Below, piece by piece: positions 1 to 9,043 of a stretch of DNA of 64,000 nucleotides. The notes beneath the pieces were generated by a model. The model did no database searches. It had not been told where the DNA came from and saw only the letters and a program-made list of their open reading frames with translations. The stretch covers positions 2,083,501 through 2,147,500 of the forward strand of contig NZ_CP104992.1 of the NCBI RefSeq assembly GCF_030323265.1, written 5' to 3'. The stretch is from Terrirhizobium terrae. Lineage in GTDB: Bacteria; Pseudomonadota; Alphaproteobacteria; Rhizobiales; Rhizobiaceae. The translations under genes and the position numbers were made by a program. The first letter of the stretch is position 1, and every line of letters begins with the position of its first letter.

Positions 1-1016
1 GTCGAAAGCTTCGGCTGCTTGCCGGTCACCGCCTCGACGGCGGAAGACAGCGAGCCGATCAGGGCATTGTTGCGGGTGAGGAAGACATGGCTCGGACGCT
101 CGGCCCAGGTGATTTCGTAGCGGGTCGGATCGCGATCGGGCCGCAGTGCCTCATCGCCGGCAGCTGCGTCGAGACGGCGGATGATCTCGGCCTTCACGGT
201 CTCGGCGGTCCAGGTGTCGTTGAAGCGGATGTTGAACGAGAAGGTTGCCTTGGCCGGAATGACATTGGTCGCCGGATTGCCGACATCGACCGAGGTCACT
301 TCCAGATTGGAGGCCGGGAATTCCGGCGTACCGGCATCGAAGGGCGGGTCCATCAGGGAGCCTGCCAGCGGCAGCAGTCCGCGCACCGGATTGTCGGCGA
401 GATGCGGATAGGCGGCATGGCCCTGCACGCCAAGGACGGTGACCTTTCCCGAGACCGAGCCGCGACGGCCGATCTTGATCATGTCGCCGAGCACATCCGG
501 GTTGGTCGGCTCGCCGACGAGGCAGGCATCCCAGCGCTCGCCCTTTTCGGCGGCCCATTTCAGAAGCTTTTCCGTGCCGTTGACGGAGGGGCCTTCCTCG
601 TCGCCGGTGATCAGGAAGGAAATCGATCCCTCTGGCGCACCATGCGTCTCGATGTGGCGAGCGACGGCGGCGATGAAGCAGGCGATTCCGCCCTTCATGT
701 CGACAGCACCGCGGCCGAACATTTCGCCATCGGCGATCTCGGCGGCAAAGGGCGGATGGCTCCAGGAAGCCTCGTCGCCGACGGGCACGACATCCGTATG
801 GCCGGCGAACATGAGATGCGGCCCGTCGGTGCCGATCCGCGCATAGAGGTTCTCGATGTCCGGCAGGCCCGGCTCCGTGGCGATCATCCGCTCGACCGTA
901 AAGCCGAGCGGGGTGAGCATGGCCTCGAGTGCGCTAAGCGCGCCGCCTTCCGCCGGGGTGACGGAAGGGCAGCGGATCAGCGTTTGCAGGTTCGCAATCG
1001 GATCGACAACAGACAT
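1..1016 (-). CDS. dapE: succinyl-diaminopimelate desuccinylase, 3' end cut by window edge
   Basis: Hydrolyses N-succinyl-LL-2,6-diaminopimelate to LL-diaminopimelate in lysine and peptidoglycan precursor synthesis. It is an M20 metallopeptidase with two zinc ions in the active site. The frame runs open from an ATG at 1016 to the left edge, giving about 338 of the usual ~395 residues. It shows the metal-binding segments AGHTDVVP, GRGAVDMKGG and the GDEEGPS catalytic/metal stretch, and then VQGHAAYP of the dimerisation region. The start lies 15 bases after the dapD stop, so the two genes form a dapD-dapE operon. Only the C-terminal part, including the last metal ligand, is out of view. Confidence 0.95.
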   Translation of the reverse strand, partial: MSVVDPIANLQTLIRCPSVTPAEGGALSALEAMLTPLGFTVERMIATEPGLPDIENLYARIGTDGPHLMFAGHTDVVPVGDEASWSHPPFAAEIADGEMFGRGAVDMKGGIACFIAAVARHIETHGAPEGSISFLITGDEEGPSVNGTEKLLKWAAEKGERWDACLVGEPTNPDVLGDMIKIGRRGSVSGKVTVLGVQGHAAYPHLADNPVRGLLPLAGSLMDPPFDAGTPEFPASNLEVTSVDVGNPATNVIPAKATFSFNIRFNDTWTAETVKAEIIRRLDAAAGDEALRPDRDPTRYEITWAERPSHVFLTRNNALIGSLSSAVEAVTGKQPKLS

Positions 1017-1031
1017 CGAACAGGGCCTCGC

Positions 1032-1892
1032 TTAGTCGCGCAGCAGTTCGTTGATGCCAGTCTTGGAACGCGTCTTCTCGTCGACCGTCTTTACGATGAC
1101 GGCGCAATAGAGATGCGGCGCGGCAAGGCCATTCGGCATCGTGGCATTGCCGGAAGGCATCGAGCCGGCGACGACGACCGAGTAAGGAGGCACTTCGCCG
1201 AAGGTCACTTCGCCGGTGGCGCGATTGACGATCTTGGTCGACTTGCCGATGTAGACGCCCATGCCGAGCACGGAACCTTCGCGGATGATGCAGCCTTCAA
1301 CGACTTCCGAGCGGGCGCCGATAAAACAATTGTCTTCGATGATGGTAGGGCCGGCCTGCATCGGCTCCAAGACGCCGCCGATGCCGACGCCGCCGGAGAG
1401 ATGCACGTGCTTGCCGATCTGGGCGCAGGAGCCGACGGTGGCCCAGGTATCGACCATCGTGCCTTCATCGACATAGGCGCCGAGATTGACGAAGGATGGC
1501 ATCAGCACGACGTTCTTGGCGATATAGGCCGAGCGGCGCACGACGGCATTGGGCACGGCGCGGAAACCGGCGGAGCGGAACTGGTTTTCGCCCCAGCCTT
1601 CGAACTTCGACGGAACCTTGTCCCACCAGGTGGAGGCGCCCGGGCCGCCCTTGACGACTTCCATATCGTTCAGGCGGAAGGAGAGCAGAACAGCCTTCTT
1701 GAGCCACTGGTTGACGGTCCATGTACCGTCTTCGCCGCGAACCGCGACGCGGGCTTGGCCACCGTCGAGCAGGTTCAGCGATTCTTCGACGGCATCGCGA
1801 ACCTCGCCCTTGGTCGAGACGTTGACGCTGTCGCGGTTGTCGAAAGCGGTCTCGATGGTCTTTTCGAGGGCGGCGAAGTCGAAGCTGCTCAT
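1032..1892 (-). CDS. dapD: 2,3,4,5-tetrahydropyridine-2,6-dicarboxylate N-succinyltransferase
   Basis: Transfers succinyl from succinyl-CoA to tetrahydrodipicolinate, the step before the aminotransferase and DapE in lysine/meso-DAP synthesis. The 286 residues match the family's usual length (about 275-286). There is a helical N-terminal domain, then a left-handed beta-helix made of hexapeptide repeats from roughly residue 110 to 225 (for example [20 protein letters not shown]), and then the C-terminal VVAGSMPSG segment. The ATG at 1892 is preceded by an AGGATATTCC-type ribosome binding site. It is first gene of the dapD-dapE operon and is divergent from the LOG-family gene across about 140 bases. 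Confidence 0.97.
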   Translation of the reverse strand: MSSFDFAALEKTIETAFDNRDSVNVSTKGEVRDAVEESLNLLDGGQARVAVRGEDGTWTVNQWLKKAVLLSFRLNDMEVVKGGPGASTWWDKVPSKFEGWGENQFRSAGFRAVPNAVVRRSAYIAKNVVLMPSFVNLGAYVDEGTMVDTWATVGSCAQIGKHVHLSGGVGIGGVLEPMQAGPTIIEDNCFIGARSEVVEGCIIREGSVLGMGVYIGKSTKIVNRATGEVTFGEVPPYSVVVAGSMPSGNATMPNGLAAPHLYCAVIVKTVDEKTRSKTGINELLRD

Positions 1893-2029
1893 GGAATATC
1901 CTTAAACGTCACGCGGTATCGTGATGGCTGGGGAGGTGGTCAATCGGTTCCATTTGCTCTAAGCGACCGCCACTCAAGCGTCAATGTGCATTGGCGTCGA
2001 CAACAGTCGGCGCGGGAAGGAAGCAAGGC

Positions 2030-2902
2030 ATGGCAAAGAGTAAATCCGCTGTTCGCGGCCAAGGGCAGGTACAGGAGAAGCGAGGCTGGGACCCGCTGAA
2101 GGACAGCACCGCGGACAAGCATGCGGCCGCCGCCCAGCCCAAGACGCCACAGACGCAGTCGCCCTCCTACCGTCTTGCCTTTGCCGACGAGGATTTTCTC
2201 TGCAGCAAGGAACTGCGCCCGCTCAGGCTGCAGCTGGAGCTCGCCAAGGCCGAGATGATCCTGTCGGAAATGGGCATCAATTCCACCGTCGTCCTTTTCG
2301 GCGGCGCGCGTATTCCAGCCCCCGGGCAGGCGCCTTGGGCGGCCAAGAACGAGACCCAGCGCAACAGCTTGCAGGCGGCCTCGGTCTATTACGAGGAAGC
2401 ACGCAAGTTCGCGGCACTCTGCGGAGAGTATTCGGCAAAGTTCGACCACAAGGAATATGTGGTCGTGACCGGCGGTGGCCCCGGCGTCATGGAAGCGGGC
2501 AATCGCGGCGCGACCGAAGTGGGGGCGCCGACGATCGGCCTCAACATCATGCTGCCGCACGAGCAGGCGCCCAATCCCTATGTGACGCCGGAACTGTCGT
2601 TCAACTTCCACTACTTCGCCATCCGCAAGATGCATTTCATGATGCGTGCGAAGGCGGTTGCGGTGTTTCCGGGCGGCTTCGGTACGCTGGATGAGATGTT
2701 CGAGGCGCTGACCCTGATCCAGACCAAGCGCATGGAGCCCATTCCGCTCATCCTGTTTGCCGAAAAGTTCTGGCGCAGCATCATCAATTTCGAGGCGCTT
2801 GCCGATTTCGGCACGATCGCGCCGGAGGATATCGGCCTCATCAACTTCGTCGAAACGGCGGACGAGGCCTGGAAGGTCATCCAGGATTTCTACGAGAAAT
2901 AA
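2030..2902 (+). CDS. LOG-family protein (cytokinin riboside 5'-monophosphate phosphoribohydrolase-like)
   Basis: A predicted nucleotide-type phosphoribohydrolase. Plant LOG and bacterial homologues split the N-glycosidic bond of nucleoside monophosphates; its substrate here is unknown. The family signature PGGFGTLDE sits near residue 214 and the Rossmann motif TGGGPGVMEA lies upstream of it. At 290 residues it belongs to the longer LOG-like group, with an N-terminal extension of about 60 charged, Ala/Pro/Gln-rich residues. I chose the ATG at 2030 over an upstream TTG at 1991 because an AAGGAAG ribosome binding site precedes it. Expression ends at a strong hairpin shared with the convergent EF-hand gene. 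Confidence 0.85.
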   Translation: MAKSKSAVRGQGQVQEKRGWDPLKDSTADKHAAAAQPKTPQTQSPSYRLAFADEDFLCSKELRPLRLQLELAKAEMILSEMGINSTVVLFGGARIPAPGQAPWAAKNETQRNSLQAASVYYEEARKFAALCGEYSAKFDHKEYVVVTGGGPGVMEAGNRGATEVGAPTIGLNIMLPHEQAPNPYVTPELSFNFHYFAIRKMHFMMRAKAVAVFPGGFGTLDEMFEALTLIQTKRMEPIPLILFAEKFWRSIINFEALADFGTIAPEDIGLINFVETADEAWKVIQDFYEK

Positions 2903-2917
2903 GCGCTGCTGAAAATG

Positions 2918-2956
2918 AAAGGACCCGCTCCCTGAAATCCAGGAAGCGGGCCCTTT
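2918..2956. terminator. bidirectional intrinsic terminator
   Basis: An inverted repeat of about 17 pairs with two mismatches (arms AAAGGACCCGCTCCCTG and its complement) around a five-base loop, with A-rich and T-rich flanks on its two sides. It lies between the convergent LOG-family and EF-hand genes and can serve both. Confidence 0.8.
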
Positions 2957-2999
2957 TCCGACGACGGCCGGTACTAGTTCCGTAATGGGGGGCGAGGAA

Positions 3000-3658
3000 C
3001 TAGAGGGGCGGTCCGGCAAGTCGTCGATGGAAATCGTGTTGTCCTTGTTGGTATCCATGCGGGCAAACAGCTTGTCGCCGGCGGCGGATGCTTCGGCCTT
3101 GGTGATCTTGCCGTCACGATCCTCGTCGATCATGCGGAAGAACCGTCCACCACCCATGCGCGGGCCGTCGCCATGACGTTCGAAGCGGGCCTTGTGGCGG
3201 AAACCGTCGCGGCGATCGTCACGGTCTGCGCGTTCATGGCGCGGACCATCCCGGTCGGGACGCTCGGCACGCGGGCCATCACTGTCTGGACCATCATCGT
3301 CGTTCTCGGCCATTTCCGGACGGGGATTGTTCTTGCGGAACTCCTCGCGCTTGGCGATGCGATAGTCGAGAAGCTCGCCGCGGGTGATATTGCCGTCCTT
3401 GTTGCCGTCGATCTCGCCGAAGAGGGCTTCCTGGCGGGCCGCCATCTCTTCCTTGGAGATCTTGCCGTCCTTGTTGGTATCGGCGGTCTTCAGCAGGCGT
3501 ACGAAGGTGACGTCCTGCATGATCGCACCACGCATCATGCCGTGGGGGCCACGACCCGGGCCGCGATCAGGCCGTTCCGGTGCGGCGAATGCCGGGATGG
3601 CTGCTCCTGCGACCAAAACGGCACCGAGGGTCGCCAAAACGATCTTCTTTGCGGTCAT
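3000..3658 (-). CDS. secreted EF-hand calcium-binding protein, stop codon lost by probable frameshift
   Basis: A periplasmic or exported calcium-binding protein of unknown role. A signal peptide of about 25 residues (MTAKKIVLAT..., cleavage after AFA) is followed by four EF-hand loops near residues 60-71 (DTNKDGKISKEE), 84-95, 178-189 and 202-213, separated by a very acidic/basic Asp-Arg-Pro-rich linker. In this sequence the frame has no stop after the fourth loop: it runs through the shared terminator and antisense to the LOG gene down to 1940. Adding one C to the four-base run complementary to 3005-3008 would give a natural end ...DRPL-stop at 3000-3002. The true protein is therefore probably about 219 residues. 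The ATG at 3658 has a GGAA-type ribosome binding site. Confidence 0.8.
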
Positions 3659-3782
3659 CGACGGGTTCCTTTCCCTTGTTGCGATGACATCAAGGTATGG
3701 CCGCCAAGCCCCGGCGACCACTTAAACTCCCGTAATGTGGATGAATTCTTTGTAATGCGGCGGGACTACGTGCTGAGAAACA

Positions 3783-3958
3783 AGACCCCTCCCAACCGAC
3801 CTGGGTCGAGCCACTGGTCTCGACCCGTCCTTGCGGACCCCCACAAGGGGAGGGCTTAACCCAGCCTAGCCAACTGCGATTAGTTGGGTGAGAGGTTGCC
3901 GCGGGTTATCTCCCCCTTGTGGGGGAGATGGCCGGCAGGCCAGAGGGGGACTTTTCCG
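3783..3958. repeat. intergenic palindromic repeat element of rhizobial type
   Basis: The 320 bases between the EF-hand and nucleotidase genes contain two G/C-rich palindromic modules. The right one is a perfect 9-base stem, ATCTCCCCC/GGGGGAGAT, with a TTGT loop at 3908-3929, followed by GGCCGGCAGGCCAGAGGGGGA. The left one has CCCCTCCC at 3786-3793 and CCCCCACAAGGGGAGGG near 3839-3857. Such CTCCCCC...GGGGGAG units are common dispersed intergenic repeats in Rhizobiaceae. The assignment is from memory of their look, not from a search. No gene is visible here. Confidence 0.6.
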
Positions 3959-3978
3959 GAAGCAGGAGATGAGCGCGC

Positions 3979-4692
3979 TTAGGCGACGCGCAGGCCCTTG
4001 AGGAAACCGGCGAGATCATCCGTCATATAGTCGATGTGATCGTCCTCATCGGACAGCGTTTCCCAGCGCTCGATCAGCACCTCGTCGAGATTGCGCGGGG
4101 TGAGCAGCACGGTGCGCATGCCAAGCGTCTTCGGGACGACGAGGTTGCGCGGCAGGTCTTCGAACATCGCGGCATGGGCCGTATCGACCCGGTGCAGGCT
4201 GGCGAATTTGTCATAGGTCTCGCCTGCCGGCTTCGGCACATAACCTGCAGCGACGATGTCGAAGATGTCGTCGAAATTGTCGAGGATGCCGAGCGCGCGG
4301 GCGGCCGCTTCCGCATGGGGAACGCTGCCATTGGTGAAGATGAACTTGCGGCCGGGCAGGGCCTTGATCGCCTCGCCGAGTTCCGGGTTCGGCAGCAGCG
4401 CGGAATAGTCGATCGCATGCGCCCGCTCGAGAAATCCGTCCGGATCGATGCCGTGGTTCAGCATCAGCCCCTGCAGCGTCGTGCCGTGCTTGTGATAGTA
4501 GCTCTTCTGCAGGACGCGCGCCTCTTCCCGGTCAAGCTGTAGCAGCTCTTCCACATAGGATGTCATGTTCGCATCGATCTGGGCGAAGAGATTGACGTGA
4601 TGCGGATAGAGCGTGTTGTCGAGGTCGAAGACCCAGTCGCGGATATGGGAAAAATCGGCGGCGTCGGGAGCGGTCTTGGGTTTCTTGTCCAT
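3979..4692 (-). CDS. HAD-superfamily pyrimidine 5'-nucleotidase
   Basis: A phosphatase of the haloacid dehalogenase superfamily, closest in feel to the SDT1/PHM8-type pyrimidine nucleotidases that dephosphorylate nucleoside monophosphates. Motif I is DLDNTLY with the nucleophile pair Asp23/Asp25. Motif II is IFTNGS, motif III includes KPAGETY, and motif IV is MFEDLPRNL. The length of 237 residues is typical. I prefer the ATG at 4692 over the GTG at 4707 because it begins MDKK like relatives I recall and has AGCAGGG upstream. In rhizobia this gene often sits between argB and dapD, as it does here in broad terms. Confidence 0.85.
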   Translation of the reverse strand: MDKKPKTAPDAADFSHIRDWVFDLDNTLYPHHVNLFAQIDANMTSYVEELLQLDREEARVLQKSYYHKHGTTLQGLMLNHGIDPDGFLERAHAIDYSALLPNPELGEAIKALPGRKFIFTNGSVPHAEAAARALGILDNFDDIFDIVAAGYVPKPAGETYDKFASLHRVDTAHAAMFEDLPRNLVVPKTLGMRTVLLTPRNLDEVLIERWETLSDEDDHIDYMTDDLAGFLKGLRVA

Positions 4693-4781
4693 GCCCTGCT
4701 TATGCACCGGCTGGCGGCCAAAGAAAACGGAAAAAGGCGACGGCTCGGCACCTGATCTGGCTTGGCGGACGATCGGCGTGC

Positions 4782-5702
4782 ATGATACCGCCGTTGATCA
4801 TGGAACTATGGATCCCGATCACGATTGCCGCCGCCTTTCTGCAGAACTTACGGTCTGCGCTGCAAAAGCACCTGCAGGGCGCCCTCGGCACGCGCGGCGC
4901 GAGCTTCGTGCGCTTCGGCTACGGCTTTCCGGTCGCCATCCTTTATGTCGTGCTGCTCAACCGGATCGGCGGCTTCGCCCTCCCGGCATTGAACTGGACT
5001 TTTGCCTTCTGGGCCGTGCTCGGTGGCCTTGCGCAGATCTTCGCCACGATCATGCTGGTCCACCTCTTCTCGCTAAGGAATTTCGCCGTCGGCACGGCCT
5101 ATTCCAAGACCGAGCCGGTACAGGCGGCGATCTTCGGACTGATCCTGCTCGGCGAGAAGCTGACGATCGGCGCGGTCGGCGCGATCATCGTCGGCGTTTT
5201 CGGCGTGATGCTGATCTCCATGGCACGCATGCCTCTGTCCTGGAAAAACACCGTTTCGGCGCTCGCCAGCCGGACGGCGCTTATCGGCATAGCCTCCGGC
5301 GCTGTCTTCGGCATTTCAGCCGTCGCCTATCGCAGCGCTTCCTTGTCTCTCAACGGCCCGAACCCGATCATACAGGCGGCAACGACGCTTGCCTGCGTCA
5401 CCACCTTCCAGACGGTCTTCATGCTGATCTGGATGGTCTGGAAGGACAAGAACGAGATCGTCCAGGTGATCAGGACCTGGCGCACGTCGTCGCTGGTGGG
5501 GCTCGCCAGCGTCTTCGGCTCGGCGTGCTGGTTCACCGCCATGGCGCTGCAGCCGGTGGCCTATGTGCGGGCGCTGGGCCAGATCGAACTGATCTTCACC
5601 TTCATGGCCTCCTATTTCCTGTTCCACGAGCGGATCAACAGGATGGAAGTGGCCGGCTGCCTGCTGATCGTCTGCGGCATCTTCGGTCTGCTATTTTCCT
5701 GA
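4782..5702 (+). CDS. EamA/DMT-family membrane transporter
   Basis: An inner-membrane drug/metabolite transporter. The 306 residues contain about ten hydrophobic segments arranged as two EamA repeats, with a conserved glutamate-containing stretch YSKTEPVQAAIFGLILLGE at the end of the first repeat and FHERINRMEVAG near the end of the second. The substrate cannot be read from the sequence. It is divergent from the nucleotidase gene over about 90 bases and is followed by 92 bases before the next gene. Confidence 0.85.
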   Translation: MIPPLIMELWIPITIAAAFLQNLRSALQKHLQGALGTRGASFVRFGYGFPVAILYVVLLNRIGGFALPALNWTFAFWAVLGGLAQIFATIMLVHLFSLRNFAVGTAYSKTEPVQAAIFGLILLGEKLTIGAVGAIIVGVFGVMLISMARMPLSWKNTVSALASRTALIGIASGAVFGISAVAYRSASLSLNGPNPIIQAATTLACVTTFQTVFMLIWMVWKDKNEIVQVIRTWRTSSLVGLASVFGSACWFTAMALQPVAYVRALGQIELIFTFMASYFLFHERINRMEVAGCLLIVCGIFGLLFS

Positions 5703-5794
5703 ACTCGAATTAGTCGACGTCGGCGCCGGATTTTTCGGCGACGTGACGGCAAAAGTCCGAATAGACTGACAACACAGCAACGGGAGGACACAGC

Positions 5795-6568
5795 ATGTCT
5801 CAGAAGGACCAGGCGGCGGCATTCGCCGCGATGCATCAGAAGGGCAATCCGGTCATCATCTACAATATCTGGGATGCCGGAACCGCGAAGGCCGTGGCGG
5901 GAGCGGGCGCCAAGGCATTGGGGACTGGAAGCTGGTCGGTTGCTGCTGCGCAAGGCTATGCGGATGGCGAAAACCTGCCGATGGAAGTGTTGCTTGCCAC
6001 GGTGAGATCGATCACCGCTGCGGTCGAACTGCCCTTCACTGTGGACTTCGAAGGCGGTTATGCGGAAGAGGCTGCCGACGTTGCAAAGAATGTCGCGCAG
6101 GTCATGGATGCGGGTGCCATCGGCATCAATTTCGAGGACCAAATTGTGGGCGGTGACGGCGTCTATCCGATTGAGAAACAGGCCGAACGCATCCGGGCTA
6201 TAACAGCGTTGGCGGATAGCCGCGACATCCCTTTCTTCATCAATGCCCGCACCGATCTGTTCCTGCAGGAGAGTGACAGGGAAAAGCACGCGGGGCTGAT
6301 CGAGAAGGCAATCGAACGGGCCGAGGCTTATGCGGCGGCCGGCGCCAGAGGCTTCTTTGCGCCGGGCCTGGCGGACGAGCGGCTTATCGAAAGGCTCTGC
6401 AAGGCTTCGTCGCTGCCGGTCAACATCATGATGTTTGCCGGCGTTCCTTCGCCGAAGCGGCTGGCCGAACTCGGCGTCGGCCGGGTCAGCTACGGCCCGG
6501 GTCCCTATCGCGCAATGATCGACAAGCTGAAGGAGGATGCCGCGGCGGTGTTTTCCGCCGCGGGCTGA
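5795..6568 (+). CDS. isocitrate lyase/PEP mutase-family enzyme
   Basis: A member of the phosphoenolpyruvate mutase / 2-methylisocitrate lyase superfamily: a TIM barrel acting on C-C or C-P bonds next to a carboxylate, using magnesium. Visible motifs are VDFEGGY (metal-binding Asp/Glu) near residue 83 and INFEDQ near 113. The classic isocitrate lyase KKCGH loop is absent, which argues against true AceA. At 257 residues it is shorter than PrpB (about 295). It could be an oxaloacetate decarboxylase-like or carboxyphosphonate-type enzyme; the substrate is not decidable here. A GGGAGGACACAGC ribosome binding site precedes the ATG. The stop is 7 bases from the convergent argB stop. Confidence 0.85.
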   Translation: MSQKDQAAAFAAMHQKGNPVIIYNIWDAGTAKAVAGAGAKALGTGSWSVAAAQGYADGENLPMEVLLATVRSITAAVELPFTVDFEGGYAEEAADVAKNVAQVMDAGAIGINFEDQIVGGDGVYPIEKQAERIRAITALADSRDIPFFINARTDLFLQESDREKHAGLIEKAIERAEAYAAAGARGFFAPGLADERLIERLCKASSLPVNIMMFAGVPSPKRLAELGVGRVSYGPGPYRAMIDKLKEDAAAVFSAAG

Positions 6569-6575
6569 AGTCTGA

Positions 6576-7463
6576 TCAGGGCACGATCAGCGTGCCGGCG
6601 CCGTGCTCGGTGAAGATTTCGAGCAGGACCGAATGGGCGGTCTTGCCGTTCAGGATGACGACGCCCTGGACGCCGGCCTTGATCGCGTCGATGCAGGTCT
6701 CGACCTTGGGGATCATGCCGCCGGAAATCGTGCCGTCCTTGATCAGCGCCTGGGCCTGGGCGACCGTCAGTTCCTTGATCAGGTTCTTGTCGCGGTCGAG
6801 GACGCCCGGAACGTCGGTCAGGAACAGCAGGCGGGTCGCATGCAGCGCGCCTGCGATCGCGCCGGCAAAGGTGTCGGCATTGATATTGTAGGTCGCGCCG
6901 TCGCGGCCGGGGGCGACCGGTGCGATGACCGGGATCATTTCCGACTTGGCGAGCAGGTCGAGCAGGGTGCGGTCGACTTCGACCACTTCACCGACGAAAC
7001 CAAGGTCGAGAACACGCTCGATATTGCTGTCGGGATCGACGATGGTCTTCTTCGCTTTTTCGGCGAAGACCATGTTGCCGTCCTTGCCGCAAAGGCCGAT
7101 CGCCCATTCGCCGGTCTGGTTGATCAGCGCGACGATTTCCTTGTTGATCGAGCCGGCGAGAACCATCTCGACGATCTCGACCGTCTTGGCGTCGGTGACG
7201 CGAAGACCGCCTTCGAATTTCGATTCGATGCCCATCTTGGTCAGCATAGCGCCGATCTGCGGGCCGCCGCCATGGACGACGATCGGGTTGACGCCGGACT
7301 GCTTCAGAAGCGCGATATCGGCGGCAAAAGCCTTGCCGAGGGTCGAATCGCCCATCGCGTGGCCGCCGTATTTCACCACGATCGTCTTGTTCTCGTAGCG
7401 CTGCATGTAAGGCAGAGCCTGGGCGAGGAGTTGGGCCTGGAGTTCGCTGTCTGACATGGTCAT
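6576..7463 (-). CDS. argB: acetylglutamate kinase
   Basis: Phosphorylates N-acetyl-L-glutamate, the second step of arginine synthesis and usually the arginine-feedback step. It is an amino-acid-kinase fold with KYGGHAMGD near the start, [10 protein letters not shown], the NINAD substrate loop and the C-terminal ISGGMIPK segment. It is 295 residues from the ATG at 7463, which has AGGGAAATTCC upstream; ATG 7478 and TTG 7481 are possible but have weaker sites. In many rhizobia argB directly follows yihA; here a sigma factor cluster lies between them. The other arginine genes argD and argF are at 50-52 kb. Confidence 0.96.
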   Translation of the reverse strand: MTMSDSELQAQLLAQALPYMQRYENKTIVVKYGGHAMGDSTLGKAFAADIALLKQSGVNPIVVHGGGPQIGAMLTKMGIESKFEGGLRVTDAKTVEIVEMVLAGSINKEIVALINQTGEWAIGLCGKDGNMVFAEKAKKTIVDPDSNIERVLDLGFVGEVVEVDRTLLDLLAKSEMIPVIAPVAPGRDGATYNINADTFAGAIAGALHATRLLFLTDVPGVLDRDKNLIKELTVAQAQALIKDGTISGGMIPKVETCIDAIKAGVQGVVILNGKTAHSVLLEIFTEHGAGTLIVP

Positions 7464-7597
7464 GGAATTTCCCTGCATCAAAGGTGGGGCCTTTTAACGT
7501 ATCTTTTTGACAGATCAAACAATCCGGTGGCAAGTTTCGAACGTAACTGGTTCGATCGCTGCGTGCATGCCATCGGTCGACTGGTCGGGAGGGTCAC

Positions 7598-8140
7598 TTG
7601 GCAACAGATCGCGACATCGCCGCCCTGATCGGGCGGGTGGCACTTCGTGACCGCGCCGCGTTCGCGCAGCTTTATTCTCATGTCGCGCCGAAACTTTTTT
7701 CCGTCTGCCTTCGTATCCTCAAGGATCGCGGCGAGGCCGAAGATGCGTTGCAGGACGTCTTCGTCAAGATCTGGCAGCGTGCCGATCGCTTTGCCGCCAC
7801 GGGCACCAGCCCGATCGGCTGGCTGGTGGCGGTCGCCCGCTACCACTCGATCGATGTGCTGCGCGCGCGCCGGCCGTTTGCCGATCCTCTGGATGAGGAT
7901 TGGCAGATAGAGGATCCGTCCGCCGATCCGGAAAAAGACGCGGTGCTGACGGGAGAGGGCAAGCGCATTGACAGGTGCATGGAGGAGTTGGATTCTGATC
8001 GGGCCGCCGCAGTTCGCAGTGCCTATGTCGAAGGACTGACATACCAGGAATTGGCCGAGCGTCACGGCGTGCCGATCAATACGATGCGTACATGGCTGCG
8101 CCGCAGCCTTCTGAAACTGAGAGAGTGCCTGGACAGATGA
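7598..8140 (+). CDS. ECF-type RNA polymerase sigma factor
   Basis: An extracytoplasmic-function sigma factor of 180 residues. Region 2 covers about residues 20-90 (core-binding/-10 recognition, including GEAEDALQDVFVKIWQRA). Region 4 is the C-terminal helix-turn-helix (LTYQELAERHGVPINTMRTWLRRS). The start is a TTG at 7598 behind a GGGAGGGTCAC site. The stop overlaps the ATG of the anti-sigma gene (ATGA), so the two are co-translated. The pairing with an RskA-like anti-sigma and a fasciclin gene suggests an envelope-stress regulon. It is divergent from argB. Confidence 0.9.
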   Translation: MATDRDIAALIGRVALRDRAAFAQLYSHVAPKLFSVCLRILKDRGEAEDALQDVFVKIWQRADRFAATGTSPIGWLVAVARYHSIDVLRARRPFADPLDEDWQIEDPSADPEKDAVLTGEGKRIDRCMEELDSDRAAAVRSAYVEGLTYQELAERHGVPINTMRTWLRRSLLKLRECLDR

Positions 8141-8868
8141 GCAACCCGGATCAAAGCGAAGGAGATCGCTCCCGCGACCAGCTTCTGGCCGGCGAATACG
8201 TGCTGGGTGTTCTGTCGGAGGCCGATCGGCGCCGCGTCGAGGAGCGTATGTTGCGGGACAAGCCATTCGCGGCGATGGTTGCGAACTGGTCGGATAATCT
8301 CTCCGGATTCAACGGAGATTATACGGATGAGGCGCCGCCGCCCCAGGCATTCGGCAGGATAGAGGCGAGGCTTTTCCCCACCAGAAGTTTTGGCCAGGAG
8401 CTGGCGTCAGCTGGTCGCTGGTGGAATTCTCTTCTCCTGTGGCGCGGGCTGGCATTCGCGTCGCTGGCGGCGCTGATCACCTATGCATCGCTTCAATCGG
8501 GATGGATCGGTGGCCAGCCGCCATCTCGGGTGCTTGTCGCGCAGATGAGCGGCGGCGATAGTTCACCTGTCGGTCTCATGGCGCGTTACGATACGGGAAG
8601 CGGCAGGATGCAGGTCATTCCCGTCGCAGCCTCTGCCGATGCGGCCCGTTCCCTTGAACTCTGGCTCGTCCCCGATGGCGGTCAGCCGCCGATCTCGCTC
8701 GGCATTCTGCCGCAGGCGGGGGAGGGCGCCGTCGATATTCCCGCCGACATGCGTCCACGCCTCAGGGAGGGCGTCACCTTTGCCGTCAGTGTCGAGCCTT
8801 TTGGCGGGTCTCCCACCGGCCAGCCGACAGGCCCGGTCATCGCTTCAGGTAAGGCGCAGGATATTTAG
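8137..8868 (+). CDS. RskA-type membrane anti-sigma factor
   Basis: An inner-membrane protein that would hold the preceding sigma factor inactive. The 243 residues divide into a cytoplasmic N-terminal part with LLAGEYVLGVLSEADRRRVE typical of anti-sigma-K domains, one membrane helix at about residues 100-120 (GLAFASLAALITYASL), and a periplasmic C-terminal RskA domain ending VEPFGGSPTGQPTGPV. There are no cysteines in the N-terminal part, so it is not a zinc-binding (ZAS) anti-sigma factor. The start at 8137 overlaps the sigma stop. An upstream in-frame start at 8092 lies inside the sigma gene and is unlikely. Confidence 0.88.
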   Translation: MSNPDQSEGDRSRDQLLAGEYVLGVLSEADRRRVEERMLRDKPFAAMVANWSDNLSGFNGDYTDEAPPPQAFGRIEARLFPTRSFGQELASAGRWWNSLLLWRGLAFASLAALITYASLQSGWIGGQPPSRVLVAQMSGGDSSPVGLMARYDTGSGRMQVIPVAASADAARSLELWLVPDGGQPPISLGILPQAGEGAVDIPADMRPRLREGVTFAVSVEPFGGSPTGQPTGPVIASGKAQDI

Positions 8869-9043
8869 TCGAAATATCTGAGTGAAATCAGCAGCCTGCT
8901 ATTTCTTCCGCAATGTCCTGAAACTCTTTCTCTCCGCGCTCCGTCCCTTGCTGTGTTCCCGATTGACGGGGAGGAGTGGTGCCTTGGGAGGCGCGCAACC
9001 GCGCCGGGGTGATCCACATCCTGAAGAGGAAGAGGACAGATCG

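Noticed and set aside
87..2099. 670-codon open frame on the plus strand opposite dapE and dapD
   Set aside because: It is a mirror of two well-conserved genes on the other strand; high G+C third positions create long antisense frames. No domain is visible.
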